Of a DNA stretch of 64,000 nt, positions 1 through 11,129 are shown one piece after another; position 1 is the first letter of the stretch, and every line of letters starts with the position of its first letter. The stretch spans positions 102,052,310-102,116,309 of the forward strand of contig CM070876.1 of assembly GCA_036365515.1 (NCBI GenBank), given 5' to 3'. The notes under the pieces are model-generated. The model saw only the letters and a program-made list of their open reading frames with translations, was not told where the DNA came from and made no database searches. Position numbers and translations under genes: made by a program. The stretch is from Torymus aiolomorphi (lineage: Eukaryota > Arthropoda > Insecta > Hymenoptera > Torymidae).

Positions 1-2
1 GG

Positions 3-1386
3 GTATTAGTTGAAAAACCAAAGAATGAAAAGATATTAGATTTAAAATGGATTTATACTAAAAAAAGGTGAAAATATATATAAAGCGAGAATAGTGGTAA
101 GAGGTTACCAACAAACAGATGTATTGGATGACATTTATTCACCTGTTGCGAAAACACAAACTTTGAAAGTATTGTTATCGTATTGCTGCCAAAACGGATT
201 GTTAATTGAGCAAATGGATGTAGAAACAGCGTTTTTAAATGGTAAAGTTAAATCAAAAGTATTTGTTAAACAGCCTGAAGGTTATGAGGATGGAACAGAA
301 AGGGTTTGTAAATTAAATAAAGCGTTGTATGGTTTGCGAGAAAGCCCAAGAGCTTGGTATGAGTGTCTTGATAATTATTTAAGTTCTTTAGGATTTGTAA
401 GAAGCGAACATGATTATTGTTTGTATACTTTAAGAGAAAGAGATGAGATTATATATTTAATTATATTTGTGGATGATTTGTTAATATGTTGTAAGAAAAG
501 ACAAAATTTGAATTACATAAAAGGAATGTTAGAAGATAAAGTGAGTATGTATTTAGGTATTAATATTGAATATGATGAAAACAAAAATGAGATGTCCTTA
601 GATCAGGAAAAGTATATTGAATCGTTAGCTAGAAAATATCAGATTGAACAAGCAAAATTGTATGAGACTCCAATGGAACAAAATTTAAAGTTAGAACCCG
701 CTGAAGAGATAGATGAGAAAATAAAGTATAGAAATTTGATAGGAGCACTTTTGTATATTAGCTCAGGAACAAGACTAGATATAAGTTATAGCGTAAATTA
801 TTTGAGTAGATTTCAGAATTGTTATGATGAGATACATTATAAATATGCTTTAAGAATTTTAAAATATTTATATTTAACTAAAAGTTTAAAATTAAGATTT
901 AAGAAAAACAATAATGTAGATATTCTTGAATGTCATGTAGATGCCGATTGGGCAGGAGACTGTGTAGACAGAAAGTCGACAACTGGATATATTGTTAAGT
1001 TGTATGGAAATGTAATATATTGGAAATCGAGGAAACAAGGAAGTGTAACTAAGTCTTCGACAGCTGCTGAATATGTCGCACTGTCTGAAGCAGTAAGTGA
1101 AGTAATATTACTAAAAGACTTGTTAAGTGACTTTAAAGTAGAAATTAAGAAACCTGTAAATATTTATGAAGACAATTCTGGCGCTGTGAGCATTGCGAAA
1201 TTTGGTAATTTTACAAAGAAATCAAAGTACATAGAAGTACATTATCATTTTGTAAATGAGAATTATGTTAATGGATTAATTGATATTGTTAAGGTCAGTA
1301 CAGAGAAAAATGTTGCAGATATTTTGACAAAGGCTCTTGGACGAGTAAGATTTGAAAACTTGAGAAGTTTATTGAATTTGATTTAA
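3..1386 (+). pseudogene. Ty1/copia polyprotein, 3' part (reverse transcriptase and RNase H), frameshifted
   Basis: The open frame from 94 to 1386 encodes the end of a copia Pol polyprotein, which copies element RNA into DNA. Seen: DVETAFLNGK (RT palm), LNKALYGLRESPRAWYE, the catalytic FVDDLL, then the copia RNase H with DADWAGD, RKSTTGY, SSTAAEYVAL and a terminal ADILTKAL. Bases 3-60 continue the protein upstream in another frame (an LDLKWIYTK stretch), so there is a frameshift in the A-run near 61-66. Gag, protease and integrase lie outside the window. The LTR begins 40 bases after the stop codon, as expected for copia. RT and RNase H motifs look intact apart from the shift, so the copy is not very old. 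Family assignment is secure. Confidence 0.95.
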
Positions 1387-1426
1387 AGACTATTGTAATT
1401 GCGAGAAACATAAATGTAAGGAGGCG

Positions 1427-1680
1427 TGTTAGAATACGTGTACATTTATGTCAGCGTGCGAAATAGAGAGCGCATGCGTGGCGCCATCACGCGAGCATAG
1501 CTGGAGAGCTAGCGAGAGCGAGCGGCCGAAGCGGGCACTCACTCGTTCGCCGTCCTCTGCCGAGAGCAGTTGTAATCAGAGAGAGAGAGAGAGAGCTGTA
1601 CTGTAATTGAATAAAACGTTGTTGCTGTTAACCAGAGTGGGTTATTTGAAGAACCCTGCCTTCCACATCCTAAATTAACA
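1427..1680 (+). mobile_element. copia 3' long terminal repeat
   Basis: This 254 bp block starts TGTTAGAATACG and ends CTAAATTAACA, giving TGTTA/TAACA inverted ends. A purine tract (AAGGAGGCG) immediately before it can act as the plus-strand primer. It contains a GA-repeat and an AATAAA poly(A) signal near 1609. The 5' LTR and the target duplication lie outside the window, so the far boundary rests on the inverted ends alone. Confidence 0.85.
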
Positions 1681-1939
1681 ATAAAATACATCATTTATAC
1701 ATAAAAAGGTAATATTACAAAAAGAAGCCGGCAACAAACTAATTAAGCTATGATGCGCGAGTATTATTTCAATGTATTATTCTTATTGAGTATTAGTTTA
1801 TTTACGTAATACTTTAAATAAACTTCAATTCATTAACGAATAAGAAATGAAAACTAGAATAGAGTGAAAACATTTTTACTAGTGCATTATCATGAGCACT
1901 GCCTTAATTTATTGTGTACATAAAATTGAAGTAAAGCTC

Positions 1940-2238
1940 ACAGTATATTATGATACAGGTGTGGAAAGTGATTATTTACCGCATAACACATTTTTCGCAC
2001 GAGCGAAACGAGGACTTAAAAATCTAACTTAAAAAACTATATGCGGCGCCATCTGTGAGCAATTTCCGCACTTAAATATGTATACGGTAGAGAGCGCTCT
2101 CGCCATCTATCGGGGATTATACATAACTTGCCAATATCTGCTTTACCATGTGAGACTTATTACTAGATTTTTCGTGCTCACATGGCCTTAAAGTTATGAT
2201 TTTGAGGTTATAGTAGTATAATAGTACATTATGCAATT
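1940..2238 (-). repeat. Interspersed repeat with 'GCGAAGCGAG'-type core (copy 1)
   Basis: The block holds a GATACAGGTGTGG segment, a CGCACGAGCGAAACGAGG core and, at its far end, TTATGATTTTGAGGTTATAG followed by AATAGTACATTATGC. The same ordered segments occur in reverse orientation at about 56790-56972 and 52955-53075. The end sequences resemble each other in opposite orientation, which suggests a non-autonomous DNA element. No coding capacity is visible. Confidence 0.6.
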
Positions 2239-2339
2239 ATTTATGAAAATTAATTTTTTTTGGCATGGATGATGATTGAGCATGAGTGATACACTCGTGG
2301 TCAAAATCATCATCTGAGTCTGAAAAAATCAATTGTTCT

Positions 2340-3330
2340 CTTGTTACACATAGTACTTTTTCAAACTATTGACAAACACTTTAAATTTCTAATGTATAAT
2401 AGCTGCGTTCAAAAGAACATAAAAAAACTTATATTAAAAAAAAAAAATTCTCTAGCTATCACGGTACTTTTGTTATTAATAAAAACGTGTTGTTTTCTTT
2501 AAGCTTATAACTTCAAAAGTAAATGGTTAATTTTTTTGAGAAAAATCATGATAATGGAGAATATAAATAGCTATAATCTCTAAAAACTTGAATCCATTCT
2601 GTTGGTTAGTTTTTGAGAACAAAATAAAATAATAAAAAAACGTGTTTTCTGTGGCGACAATGCACTGGAATAAAATTGTGTTAATTACTTCAAAATTCCT
2701 TGTAGAAGTAGATTTTTGGTAGCCACCTGCACCTTTATTTGGGATAGATGATTGGTTCATAAATTTCAGAGATTTTTGAGATTAAAATTTTTGTAACCTT
2801 TTTTTCGAATCGTAATTTCTTGAAAACGGCTGTATGTATCTGAGTGGGATAGGTAGTATTTAAAAGAGAATTAAAATACCCATATTTTCTAAACAAAATT
2901 TTCTAGCTCATGATTCTTTGGTTATTAACAAAAACGTAAAACCTGAAAAATTAAAAAAATAAGTTTTGTATGTCCAACGATTTCGGTTGGAAAATTGTCG
3001 TAATTTCTTCAAAATTCATTCTGTAGGTAGAGTTTGCATAATTCTCGGTCGAGTTCTTTTGGCAAAATAATTGGTCAATAAATTTCAGAGAAATTTGAGG
3101 TTAAAATTTTTTAAACTTTTTTTTTAAATCGTAATTTATCGAAAACGGTTCGATGAATCAGTTCCAGATTTTTAGACAATTTTGTATGTGATATAGATAT
3201 TATGTATATGAATTTTCATCAAGATCGTACGATTACATTTTATTTTCTTCTAAATTATACATTTCAAAACTACTTAATGACAACTTTTGACTTACAATTG
3301 AGAATTTGAAAAATATAAAAAAATAAATAT
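2340..3330 (-). repeat. Interspersed repeat family R1, copy A
   Basis: This AT-rich block is built from imperfect units of about 300 bp, each with an AAATTTCAGAGA...GAGGTTAAAATTTT segment and a following TCGTAATTT..CGAAAACGG segment. It is the reverse complement of copy C at 18300-19690; the part at 2527-2760 matches 19014-19247 almost base for base. The 77-residue open frame in both copies is a by-product of the repeat. The right end runs into the solo LTR at 3331. Further copies are at 6421-7470 and around 40000-42750. Confidence 0.8.
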
Positions 3331-4101
3331 TGTTACGTGTGGATACACGTACGAATACAGAATAACGAAATAAGCAAGGCGTCCAATTACAATATGACGC
3401 TGATTAGCAGAAAGCCGAGCGGTGGCGGCCTTGTCTAGGATGATAGGGTTTCTGTCTCGCGAGTCGGTGGCGTTGGTTCGATCCCAGGGTCCGTCACTTT
3501 TTATTATAAAAAAGTTGCGAGAGCTCACTCGTGTTATTTGTGAGTCTATCTCGGTACACGCATGTACGAAGGGTTCTGAGGTGTTCGTGTCGTTCCAAGC
3601 CGAGACTCGAAACGATGCAGTGAAATACAACTAGAGTTAAAGTATACTTGCGTTATTTATTAAAATACTTATACGTGCCAGAGAGATAACCTAACACGCG
3701 TTCGCTATGCAACCGATCGACGTCCTCTCGTGAATTCGTTGTTCGCTTGTCCTCGTTCCTCGTACCTCGCTTCCGTCCTTTCTCTAACTGTCCCGGGTGC
3801 GTTTCCCTCCGGTTTTATGTCTCGGGGTCTATAAGTGAGGGATCATTGCTTCATCTGCCGTTCATTTCTTCCTCCTAATTTCATGTCGAGATCTCGTGCC
3901 GGTGATTCAGTGCCACGCGGATTCGCTGTTTTGTTGACTCGCATTGGTTGATGGCATGCGCCTTCGACATTCGACGTCCTCTATCAACGCTCTGTATATT
4001 GCTGACCCGGAGTTTGTGTTGGGCTATGTGTCTTCGTTCTTCGAGCTTCATGGCCGCACGCGCTTTCTTTCTGGAAACTACCACTCGTAACACTCGTAAC
4101 A
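3331..4101 (+). mobile_element. Solo LTR, gypsy-like, 771 bp
   Basis: The block begins TGTTACG and ends CGTAACA (7 bp perfect inverted ends) and is flanked on both sides by ATAT (3327-3330 and 4102-4105), a 4 bp target duplication. There is no internal region, so it is a solo LTR left by recombination between two LTRs. It is richer in GC than its surroundings and ends with two successive CGTAACA motifs; the second is the one adjoining ATAT. Superfamily (gypsy or BEL) is inferred from the duplication length and ends only. Confidence 0.85.
3395..3492 (+). other. tRNA-like segment with pol III A-box and B-box matches
   Basis: Inside the solo LTR, AGCCGAGCGGTGGC resembles a class II tRNA D-arm/A box, and GGTTCGATCCC is a near-perfect B box about 60 bases on. 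The cloverleaf is degenerate and the anticodon arm pairs poorly, so this is not a functional tRNA gene. A second tRNA-like block occurs at 42790-42870 next to a CGTAACA end, so the association with this LTR type may be real. Confidence 0.45.
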
Positions 4102-4105
4102 ATAT

Positions 4106-5043
4106 ATATATGTTTAAAATTTATTTTTTTTTTCATTTCAAGAAAATTTATACTGTAGAAAATGAATGATTTCTAATTATAATTTATCTAGATTTTGAAT
4201 GCAATTAATATATATAAATTCAATAAATAACATGTGATAATATCTTAAACATTTTAATTTGCAATTTCATAATTACTATATAACTATTTTAAATATAATT
4301 TTCTAAAAAATTTTAAATAATGTATTTATGGAAAATAAAATATAAAAAAAACATGAAATTTATATTAAAATATACATTAAAAAAAATGATTTGATGTACT
4401 TTATCAATTCTCTTTGAGAAAGCATTCTGCTAAAGCAGTTAGCAGCGGATTTTGCAAAAGGAACATCTTCCAATTTAGATAATGTTAATATTTAATATTT
4501 TTCTTTTAAATTCACATTAATATTTAAATTTTACTTTTTTCTCTTATGCTGTATAGATTCAGCTGCATTTCATATATTTTTTGCTGAACGTTTTCGCGCT
4601 TTCTGCTGTACCTTCCTGTAACTTCTGAAAGATAATTACTTCATTTTGGCCGCAATGTTCGTATTTCCAAATTTATAACATATCCTATCCTTTTTAATTT
4701 TAATCTTAACAATGTTCAAATTTTGTGTTCTGCTTTTTATGATCCTTTCTTAGAGTAAGCTTTGTAATATTTAAATTTATTTTTCGTTAAATCTCTCTAG
4801 AAACATAATTAGTGAGTAAGCTAATTGTCAATTAATTGTCATCGTTTTCAATTCATTTACAATCATTTTTAAATCATCAATTTGATTTTCAAATTTTTTT
4901 GTTGCTTTTTTTTATTTCTCCATCAAAGTATTTTTTTGACTAACCCTGTCCCAACTTAACGTACACATTTTGTATCGTATCCCGCTAGCGGAACACATTT
5001 CATGACTTTTATCAAAATTTATTTTAAAATTTAAAATTTAATT
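4106..5043. other. AT-rich stretch without a recognisable gene
   Basis: I see homopolymer-rich DNA with no open frame of note, no clear splice-bounded exon and no repeat shared with the rest of the window. Confidence 0.5.
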
Positions 5044-5100
5044 TTAATATTTTTTTTCATTATAATGCATTCTATAAATAATTTTGATTTTACAGTTAAT

Positions 5101-5331
5101 ATGAATTTCTTCCCAACTCTTCTCTGTGCGATGTTTATCGTGGCAATTGCTTGGGTGGTCCTTCGCTACCTTATACTTATGATGCCCAACCGTTTTCCAC
5201 GTCGTTTTACGATTCATCGACGATCGGGAAGGCAATCGTCGTTCCCTAATCCTTTGGATTGGCATAATCCAAAATCAATACTGCGTCGATCCTTTGGATC
5301 GGCTTACGGTTTAGCCGCTGCTCCAGCGTAA
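5101..5331 (+). CDS. Small membrane-segment ORF, unrecognised
   Basis: The open frame starts at 5065 (MHSINNF...) with a second Met at 5101 (MNFFPTLLCAMF). I chose 5101 because a clean hydrophobic segment, roughly residues 4-27 and containing FIVAIAWVVLRYLIL, follows it directly, like a signal anchor. The remainder is basic and Pro/Ser-rich (RRFTIHRRSGRQ, then repeated DW/GSA segments) and ends GLAAAPA. Base composition is higher in GC than the flanks. The next ORF begins 75 bases downstream, so the two may belong to one element. I do not recognise the family. It could be a fragment of a transposon or of integrated foreign DNA; whether it is expressed is unknown. Confidence 0.35.
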   Translation: MNFFPTLLCAMFIVAIAWVVLRYLILMMPNRFPRRFTIHRRSGRQSSFPNPLDWHNPKSILRRSFGSAYGLAAAPA

Positions 5332-5406
5332 TTGTGACACGGTGATTGTGTCCAGCGTAAGGTTCGTATCCCTGGGTATCATACCCGTGGGCGCGAGCCG
5401 GCTGAC

Positions 5407-5784
5407 ATGGTAATTAATATCCTCGCCAATCACGTCGGGTTTCAAGAAGCGGTTTTCCGTATTGCTGAGCCATTATACCAAAGGCACCTCGATCGGCAGC
5501 TTTTACGTGAAGGAAATGATTTGCTCCAGCCGAAGTACGTTCCGGACCATGATGCTCCATCAGAGCCTGAGGGGGTCTATGCGATTTACTTGCATCTCAC
5601 GTATGGCCCACCTCATGAGGATGATGATCAGGGTCGTACTTACGTAGAGCGTCTCAACCTTGAAATGGGCAGAGCACATTCTGGTAGCACAATTTATGGA
5701 TATTGTGAGTTATGCTCAGTTCCCCTTAGAGTTTGGCGGGACGCAGAACATGTTTTGAAACATTTTTTCGAGGTGTTGGGCTGA
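5407..5784 (+). CDS. Small acidic ORF with zinc-finger-like motif, unrecognised
   Basis: The 125-residue frame begins MVINILANHVGFQEAVF and ends HFFEVLG. The middle is acidic (PPHEDDDQG). Near the C-terminus, CELC followed by AEHVLKHF gives C-x2-C-x11-H-x3-H, a plausible C2H2 zinc-binding site. It follows the hydrophobic ORF at 5101-5331 in the same orientation, and the short gap contains a GGGTATCATACCC hairpin. Composition is more balanced than the surrounding AT-rich DNA, which suggests an inserted segment. No family was recognised and no intron signals are obvious. An exon of a longer protein is an alternative. Confidence 0.4.
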   Translation: MVINILANHVGFQEAVFRIAEPLYQRHLDRQLLREGNDLLQPKYVPDHDAPSEPEGVYAIYLHLTYGPPHEDDDQGRTYVERLNLEMGRAHSGSTIYGYCELCSVPLRVWRDAEHVLKHFFEVLG

Positions 5785-5799
5785 ATGTATCACAAGCAT

Positions 5800-6420
5800 T
5801 AGAATGCAACTCTCCAATGCATCAAGAAAGCTTAAGAAACTTTGTTTGTCCTTACTGCCTCGACCATATATCAATAAATAATTAATTAAGTTCAGAAATG
5901 TTTTATTATTCTTATTGGAAATAATTTTCATGCTTAATCGTGCATAAGTGTGCTTAACTAAGTAAAACTGTGCCAAACTTTGCCTAAGTAGGTAGGTTTC
6001 ATACATTTTGCACAGATTTATCACAGATCAGCACATTTTTTTTTAATATTGTGGCACACTTTTACACATTTTTGCACCGTTTTGTATAGTGTGTCACACT
6101 TTTACACAGTTTGGCATAAATAATTTTCATCTATTGCAAATAAATATAATATAATAATTTTATTTCCGATATAATTATGTATATTTTTGCACACTTTCGG
6201 ACACTTTATAAAATTTTAGTATAGTTTGGCAAAAATAATTTTTAATTATTAAAAATAAAATTAAGTTTATTATTTTGAACAGTTGTGCAACTGTTCGAAC
6301 TCGATCGAAGTGTTCTTACCATGTTGAATTCATTTCGCACTGGATGAGCAATAACATCCTATCTCCACTCGGTGCGTAGAAACGTCTTATCTTGTCTCTG
6401 CGCGTAAGATCTTCCTATCT
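5800..6420. repeat. Degenerate repeat region with TTTGCACAC/TTTTACACA motifs
   Basis: From about 5930 to 6250 the sequence repeatedly returns to TTTGGCA, TTTGCACA and CACTTTTACACA words at irregular spacing, in both orientations. It looks like a decayed short tandem repeat. No gene is visible. Confidence 0.4.
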
Positions 6421-7470
6421 CGAAGAGATGTTATGAGTGTGAGTGTGTATGTGTGTGTGTATGTGTGCGTGTGTGTGTGTGTGTTTATGTTTGTGTGTAT
6501 ACGCCTAGATCTTAGCCGCTACTCGGTCGATTTTAAACGGACAAGTCTAATTTTTTTTTTCATTTTTTTATAGTGATTGATGATCAAAAATCAATTTTTT
6601 GATTGGTCAGATGAATTCTTGTTTTATTTTGTATTTTCGATTTTCTCAAAATTATTTTTTACTTCTTCTTAATATGTGTTTGAAATTCCGAACGTTCATA
6701 GTGAACGAAATTTTAATTTAAAGTTTCTAATTTTGGTTAGAATTCGTCTGAGGGTGGTTTAAGTGGTAACTGTAAGAGTGAGAAGTGATTATATACAGTT
6801 ATTATCATTTTTTAAATGTATTAACTAGTCAAATTTGGCTAAATCTGAAAATGGAAAAATCTTTCGTTCACTATGAACGTTCGAAATTTCAATCATATTT
6901 TTTAAAGATATGATCAAGATATTTGAATCAGATGTATAGCATTTGAAATAGAATTAAAATACCTATATTTTCTTAAAAAAAAGAAAGTTCTCTAGCTATC
7001 ACGATTATTTTGTTATTAACAAAAACTTTTTTTTTTAAAAGATTATAACTCTTAAACTAAACTATCAATTTTGTTGATAAAAATCATAATAATGGAAAAT
7101 ATAAATAGCTATAATATGTAAAAATTTGAATTTATTCTGTTGGTCAGTTTTTGTTAAAAAAATGAAAAATTAAAAAAATGAATTTTGTATGTCCAACTAT
7201 TATGAGAGTAAAATCGATTTAATCGCTTTATTCATTATTATTAAAATAGATTTAATAGCAATTCATTATAGAGGTATATTTTTGATAGTATCCGTTCGAG
7301 TTCTTGTGGCAAAATAATTGGTTAATAAATTTCAGAGATATTTGAGGTTAAAATTTTGTTAACCTTCTTTTAAAATTGTAATTTCTTAGATGAATTTTTA
7401 TGTGATAAAAATAATATGTGTTCTTATTTTCATCAAGATCAAACGATTACTTTTTGAGATATTTCACGAA
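6421..7470 (-). repeat. Interspersed repeat family R1, copy B, with GT microsatellite start
   Basis: The copy opens with a GT-rich tract and GCCTAGATCTTAGCCGCTAC, words also present at 40080 (copy D) and, in reverse, near 19560 (copy C). It then contains the CTCTAGCTATCACG segment and the TTTCAGAGATATTTGAGG segment shared with copies A and C. A 213 bp inverted-repeat element interrupts it at 6680-6892. Confidence 0.75.
6680..6892. mobile_element. MITE with ~31 bp terminal inverted repeats
   Basis: The ends are TTGAAATTCCGAACG and CGTTCGAAATTTCAA, and complementarity continues through the GTTCATAGTGAACGAAA segment. The interior is non-coding. It lies within repeat copy B, so it inserted after that copy. 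No target duplication longer than two or three bases can be assigned. Confidence 0.7.
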
Positions 7471-8145
7471 GAGCTCCCTTTTTCAACTATTGCATGGAAA
7501 CGCTTTATACTATTACAGCTTGATTTCACAGTTATACAGTTTTAGTCAATATCTTTTTCATGCTAATAAAGTTTCTTCTCATAATAAAATAAGAAAAATA
7601 GTCGTTATTTTATTTAAGATTACATTATATCTTACATTTACATCAATTTATTTTTCAATAATGATTAAAAATATTAAAATATATCAAACTTCATTAACCC
7701 TATCTACATAAATGAATGATCGTATAATAACAATTGACAAATATTTTTTTAAACAGGTATTCATCTGAAACGTCGTCCGATTTAGTTATTTAAATCAAAT
7801 GCATCCACTCATCATCTGAAAATACAAAATAAGTTATATTAAAATAATTCAAAAAACTATTTTCTATTATTTTATTTTATTTTTTTTTTTCTTTTAAATA
7901 ATTATCTTATTTTATTTATTTATATACTCATCCTATTTGAAACTTAACACTACCAACTTTTTTTTTCTTTTAAATAATTATATTATTTTATTTATTTATA
8001 TCAGATTTATAAATACCCCATATAACATATTTTATAATATTTTAATATTTCAATTCCTTTCTCACTTTTTTCTCACCCTAACTCTCTTAAAGATAAAATA
8101 TCGTTTCAAATATTAATAATATAGATAATATAGTATATAATAAAT
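7471..8145. other. AT-rich stretch with a 78 bp direct duplication
   Basis: A segment reading TTTTCTTTTAAATAATTAT and then TTATTTTATTTATTTATAT occurs twice, near 7885 and 7963. The rest is AT-rich and non-coding. It is probably the 5' flank of the Helitron that follows; the exact 5' end of that element cannot be placed. Confidence 0.4.
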
Positions 8146-9288
8146 ATGCCCAAATATAAGAAAACAAACAAACATTTGACAAAGAAAAAAAAATTAACAC
8201 GAAAAACTCTCGTAAAAATAAAAAAAAACAATCAAAATTCGTAATAAATTGAAAATATTCATTAAAAACAAAAGGACTAATAAAAATTATTCAGAAAATG
8301 AAAAATTAAGAAATGCTTCATCTTTAAAATTATTACGAACAAATGAAAAATATAAATTAAGAGAAAACGAACTTAATAAAAAACGGATTAAAAAAAAAAA
8401 AGATCAAATTATACATTTAAAAACAAAGAAAATCACCAAAACATTGTTAAAAACCAAAAATTAAGATCAGACAACGCTTATACATCCCGTGAAAATCAAA
8501 AGAACATTGATAGAAATATAAAGTTGAGGTCAGACGACGATTACAGATCTTTCGAAAATCAAATGAACATTGCTAGAAACCAAGAATTAAGGTCAAACGA
8601 TTCTTACACATTTCTCGAAAATCAAAAGAACATTGATAGAAACAAAGAATTAAGATCACAAGAATCTTACACATTTCTCGAAAATCAAATGAACATTAAT
8701 AGAAACCGAAAGTTAAGGTCAAACGAGATTTACAGATCTCGGGAAAATAAAATGAACATTGATAAAAACCGAGAGATGAGGTCAAACGACGCTTACACAT
8801 CTCGTGAAAATCAATTAAATATTACAAGAAATAAAATACTAAGATTAAACCCAGATTATCTTAAAAATAAATATTTAAACAATCATGAATATAAAAGCAT
8901 GAAACGTACCGACACATCATATGTAGAAAAAGAGAGATTAGAAAATAAAAAAAGGATTAAACTTTTACGACAAAATGATGAATATGTACTTTTCAATAAG
9001 ACTAAAGAAGTTGGAAAGAAAAAGAAACTCAGATTGGATGAATTATACAGATATCGAGAAAATTATTCAAATAAATTTAATAGTGAATTAAATGCTGGAA
9101 TAAATATAAATTCTAACAAACTTATATCAATATTTATAATTGATAGAAAAAAAGGTCCTGACATCAACTGTATATGTTGTGATAATATCTTTTTTTCTAG
9201 ATCGGTAAATTTATTCAATAAAAATAAAATAAAAGACAAAATCGATTCTCTCATTATTAACAAAGATGAATTTTTTCACAAATTATGA
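8146..9288 (+). pseudogene. Helitron N-terminal region with tandem 21-residue repeats
   Basis: A possible start at 8146 (MPKYKKTNKHLTK) is followed by two frame changes before the long open frame at 8524-9288. That frame has at least five imperfect repeats of about 21 residues around a core like LRSNDSYTFLENQ, each followed by a NIxRNxE linker. Such charged N-terminal repeats occur in arthropod Helitrons. Near the end, GPDINCICCDNIFFSRSV is the short cysteine motif that precedes Helitron_like_N. The next segment (GHIPKL...) continues in another frame from about 9335. The region probably contacts DNA or RNA, but its role is not established. Confidence 0.75.
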
Positions 9289-9334
9289 ATTGTAAATCAA
9301 GTTATGTATGTAAAACATGTTTAAAATACATTTA

Positions 9335-10641
9335 GAAGGTCATATACCAAAATTATCATCAAATGAAAATTTACGTTTCCCAGAAATACCTGATGTTGTT
9401 AAAAATTTATCATAATAGAAGAAAGAATGGTTTCACCTTATATTCCATTCATGCAAATTAGAGCTTTACAACCATACGCATTAAACTCTCAATTGTCTTT
9501 AAAAGGCAGTGTTGTTAACATATATACTGAAATTAACGATATGATCAGTGTTTTGCCTAGAAACTTTGACGAAATGTCAGTTATACAAATCAAATTAAAA
9601 AGACATTTAGATCATAAAACTCATTATATGTATGAAACAATTAAACCTTCTAAAATATTTGAAGCCTTAAAATATCTTATAAATACACCGTTATATAAAA
9701 AACATCATATAAAAGTAAATGATGAATTTTTCAAAGGATTTGAAAGAAATAGTGAAAATGATGTAAATTTTATTGTTGATGACTTTGACAAATCTAATAA
9801 CAACAACTGTAATAACAACTGTTATAATATAAATACTATATCAAATGAAATACAAAATGTAACTACAGACAATAACGAAAAGGATATAGAAGATGATTTC
9901 GAAGTAAATGACGAAGTTTTAATTTTAGATAGAAATAAAGAAATTATTTCAGATGTTATAACAATAGCTCCAGGACAAGACAAACAACCTGTACCGTCGC
10001 ATAAAGTTGAAAATATTGATGAATTATGTTTTCCTAAAATTTTTGGAGGCCAGATATTAGATAAAGAAAAAAAATTAACTTACACTGAACGTACATTATC
10101 TGAAATCAGACGTCGTGATAGAAGATCTTGGGAACCAACTAGATTATTATTCATGGCAAAACAAAAAATAGAAAAATCAGTTTTTTCAAATATGAATACA
10201 TGCTTGCGAAAAATTAAAAACAATGAAAATCTATCTGCAGAACATGTGTTAAATCAAAGCAAATTGCATGATGTTTTCAAACAAGACAACGGTTTCATGT
10301 TTTTGAAACAAGTTAGATTCTCCCCATATTATTGGCAAAGCAAAAAAAAAGAACTTTTTTCTGTTATTAGACAACTAGGTATACCAACATTGTTTATGTC
10401 GCTTTCTGCCTCAGAAATAAAAAATTTTGATTTATTAAAAATCTTATATAAGCTTCAGTACAAAAAGCCAATTAGTACTGAAGAAGTTCTTAATCTTGAT
10501 ATGGATACAAAAACTAAATTAATCAAGAACGATCCAGTAACTTGTGTAAGATATTGTCACAATAGATTTTGTAATATTATGAATTTATTAAAAAACCCAT
10601 ATGGCCATTTAAAGAACATTTTATTATTGACAGTTTTTTAA
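9335..10641 (+). pseudogene. Helitron_like_N region of the Rep/helicase protein
   Basis: The frame from 9335 (GHIPKLSSNENLRFPEIP) shifts at about 9415 into the open frame 9427-10641. Recognisable Helitron segments are EERMVSPYIPFMQIRAL, LKRHLDHKTHYMYE, PSKIFEALKYLINTPLYK, an Asn/Asp-rich linker, SEIRRRDRRSW, FSPYYWQSKKKELF, RQLGIPTLFMSLSA and DPVTCVRYCHNRF. This part precedes the HUH motif in intact elements and belongs to the replication-initiator half. The frame ends at 10641 and the protein continues in the frame of 10626-11129, so one frameshift separates the halves. Confidence 0.85.
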
Positions 10642-11129
10642 GGATTGAATTTCGAGCACGTGGATCTGTACATGTACATACATTATTATATTGTAATAAT
10701 GCTCCAATTTATGATGAAAGAGATCCTAATTCAGAACAAAAACTAATTGAGTTTATTGATAAATTAATAACTTGTGAATATAATCCGAAAAATCCTTATA
10801 TGACCTTTCAAAGACATAAACATAAACCTACTTGTTATAAAGGTCGCAAAAATAACAAAATTTGTCGCTTCAATTATCCATTATATGTTATGAATAGTAC
10901 AATGATATTAAAACCATTAAATGAAAATGAATTTACTGGTAATGAACATATTCATATTGAGAAAATTAAAACTTTAATTAATATATATTTTAATTCTAAT
11001 ACTGATGTAAGTTTTGAAAATATGTTGGAAACGTTATCAATGACAGAATATGAATATATAAATGCTATCAGAAATACATTAAAAAAGAATAAAATTTTTT
11101 TAAAAAGACATCTCTTGAAGTTGCTATAA
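10626..11129 (+). pseudogene. Helitron Rep: HUH metal-binding motif
   Basis: The frame reads IIDSFLRIEFRARGSVHVH; the HVH at 10671-10679 is the HUH motif that positions the metal for DNA nicking. Downstream, FQRHKHKPTCYKGR and CRFNYP match the conserved Helitron C/H block. The frame closes at 11129, and the next part resumes one frame away from about 11105. Key residues are present, so loss of function comes from frameshifts rather than from motif decay. Confidence 0.85.

Noticed and set aside
2527..2760. 77-residue minus-strand ORF, nearly identical to one at 19014-19247
   Set aside because: Both lie in copies of the same AT-rich repeat; the peptide has no coding signature, and similarity reflects DNA-level identity of the copies.
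3395..3492. Functional tRNA-Ser/Leu gene
   Set aside because: A and B boxes are present, but acceptor and anticodon stems do not form; it lies inside a solo LTR.
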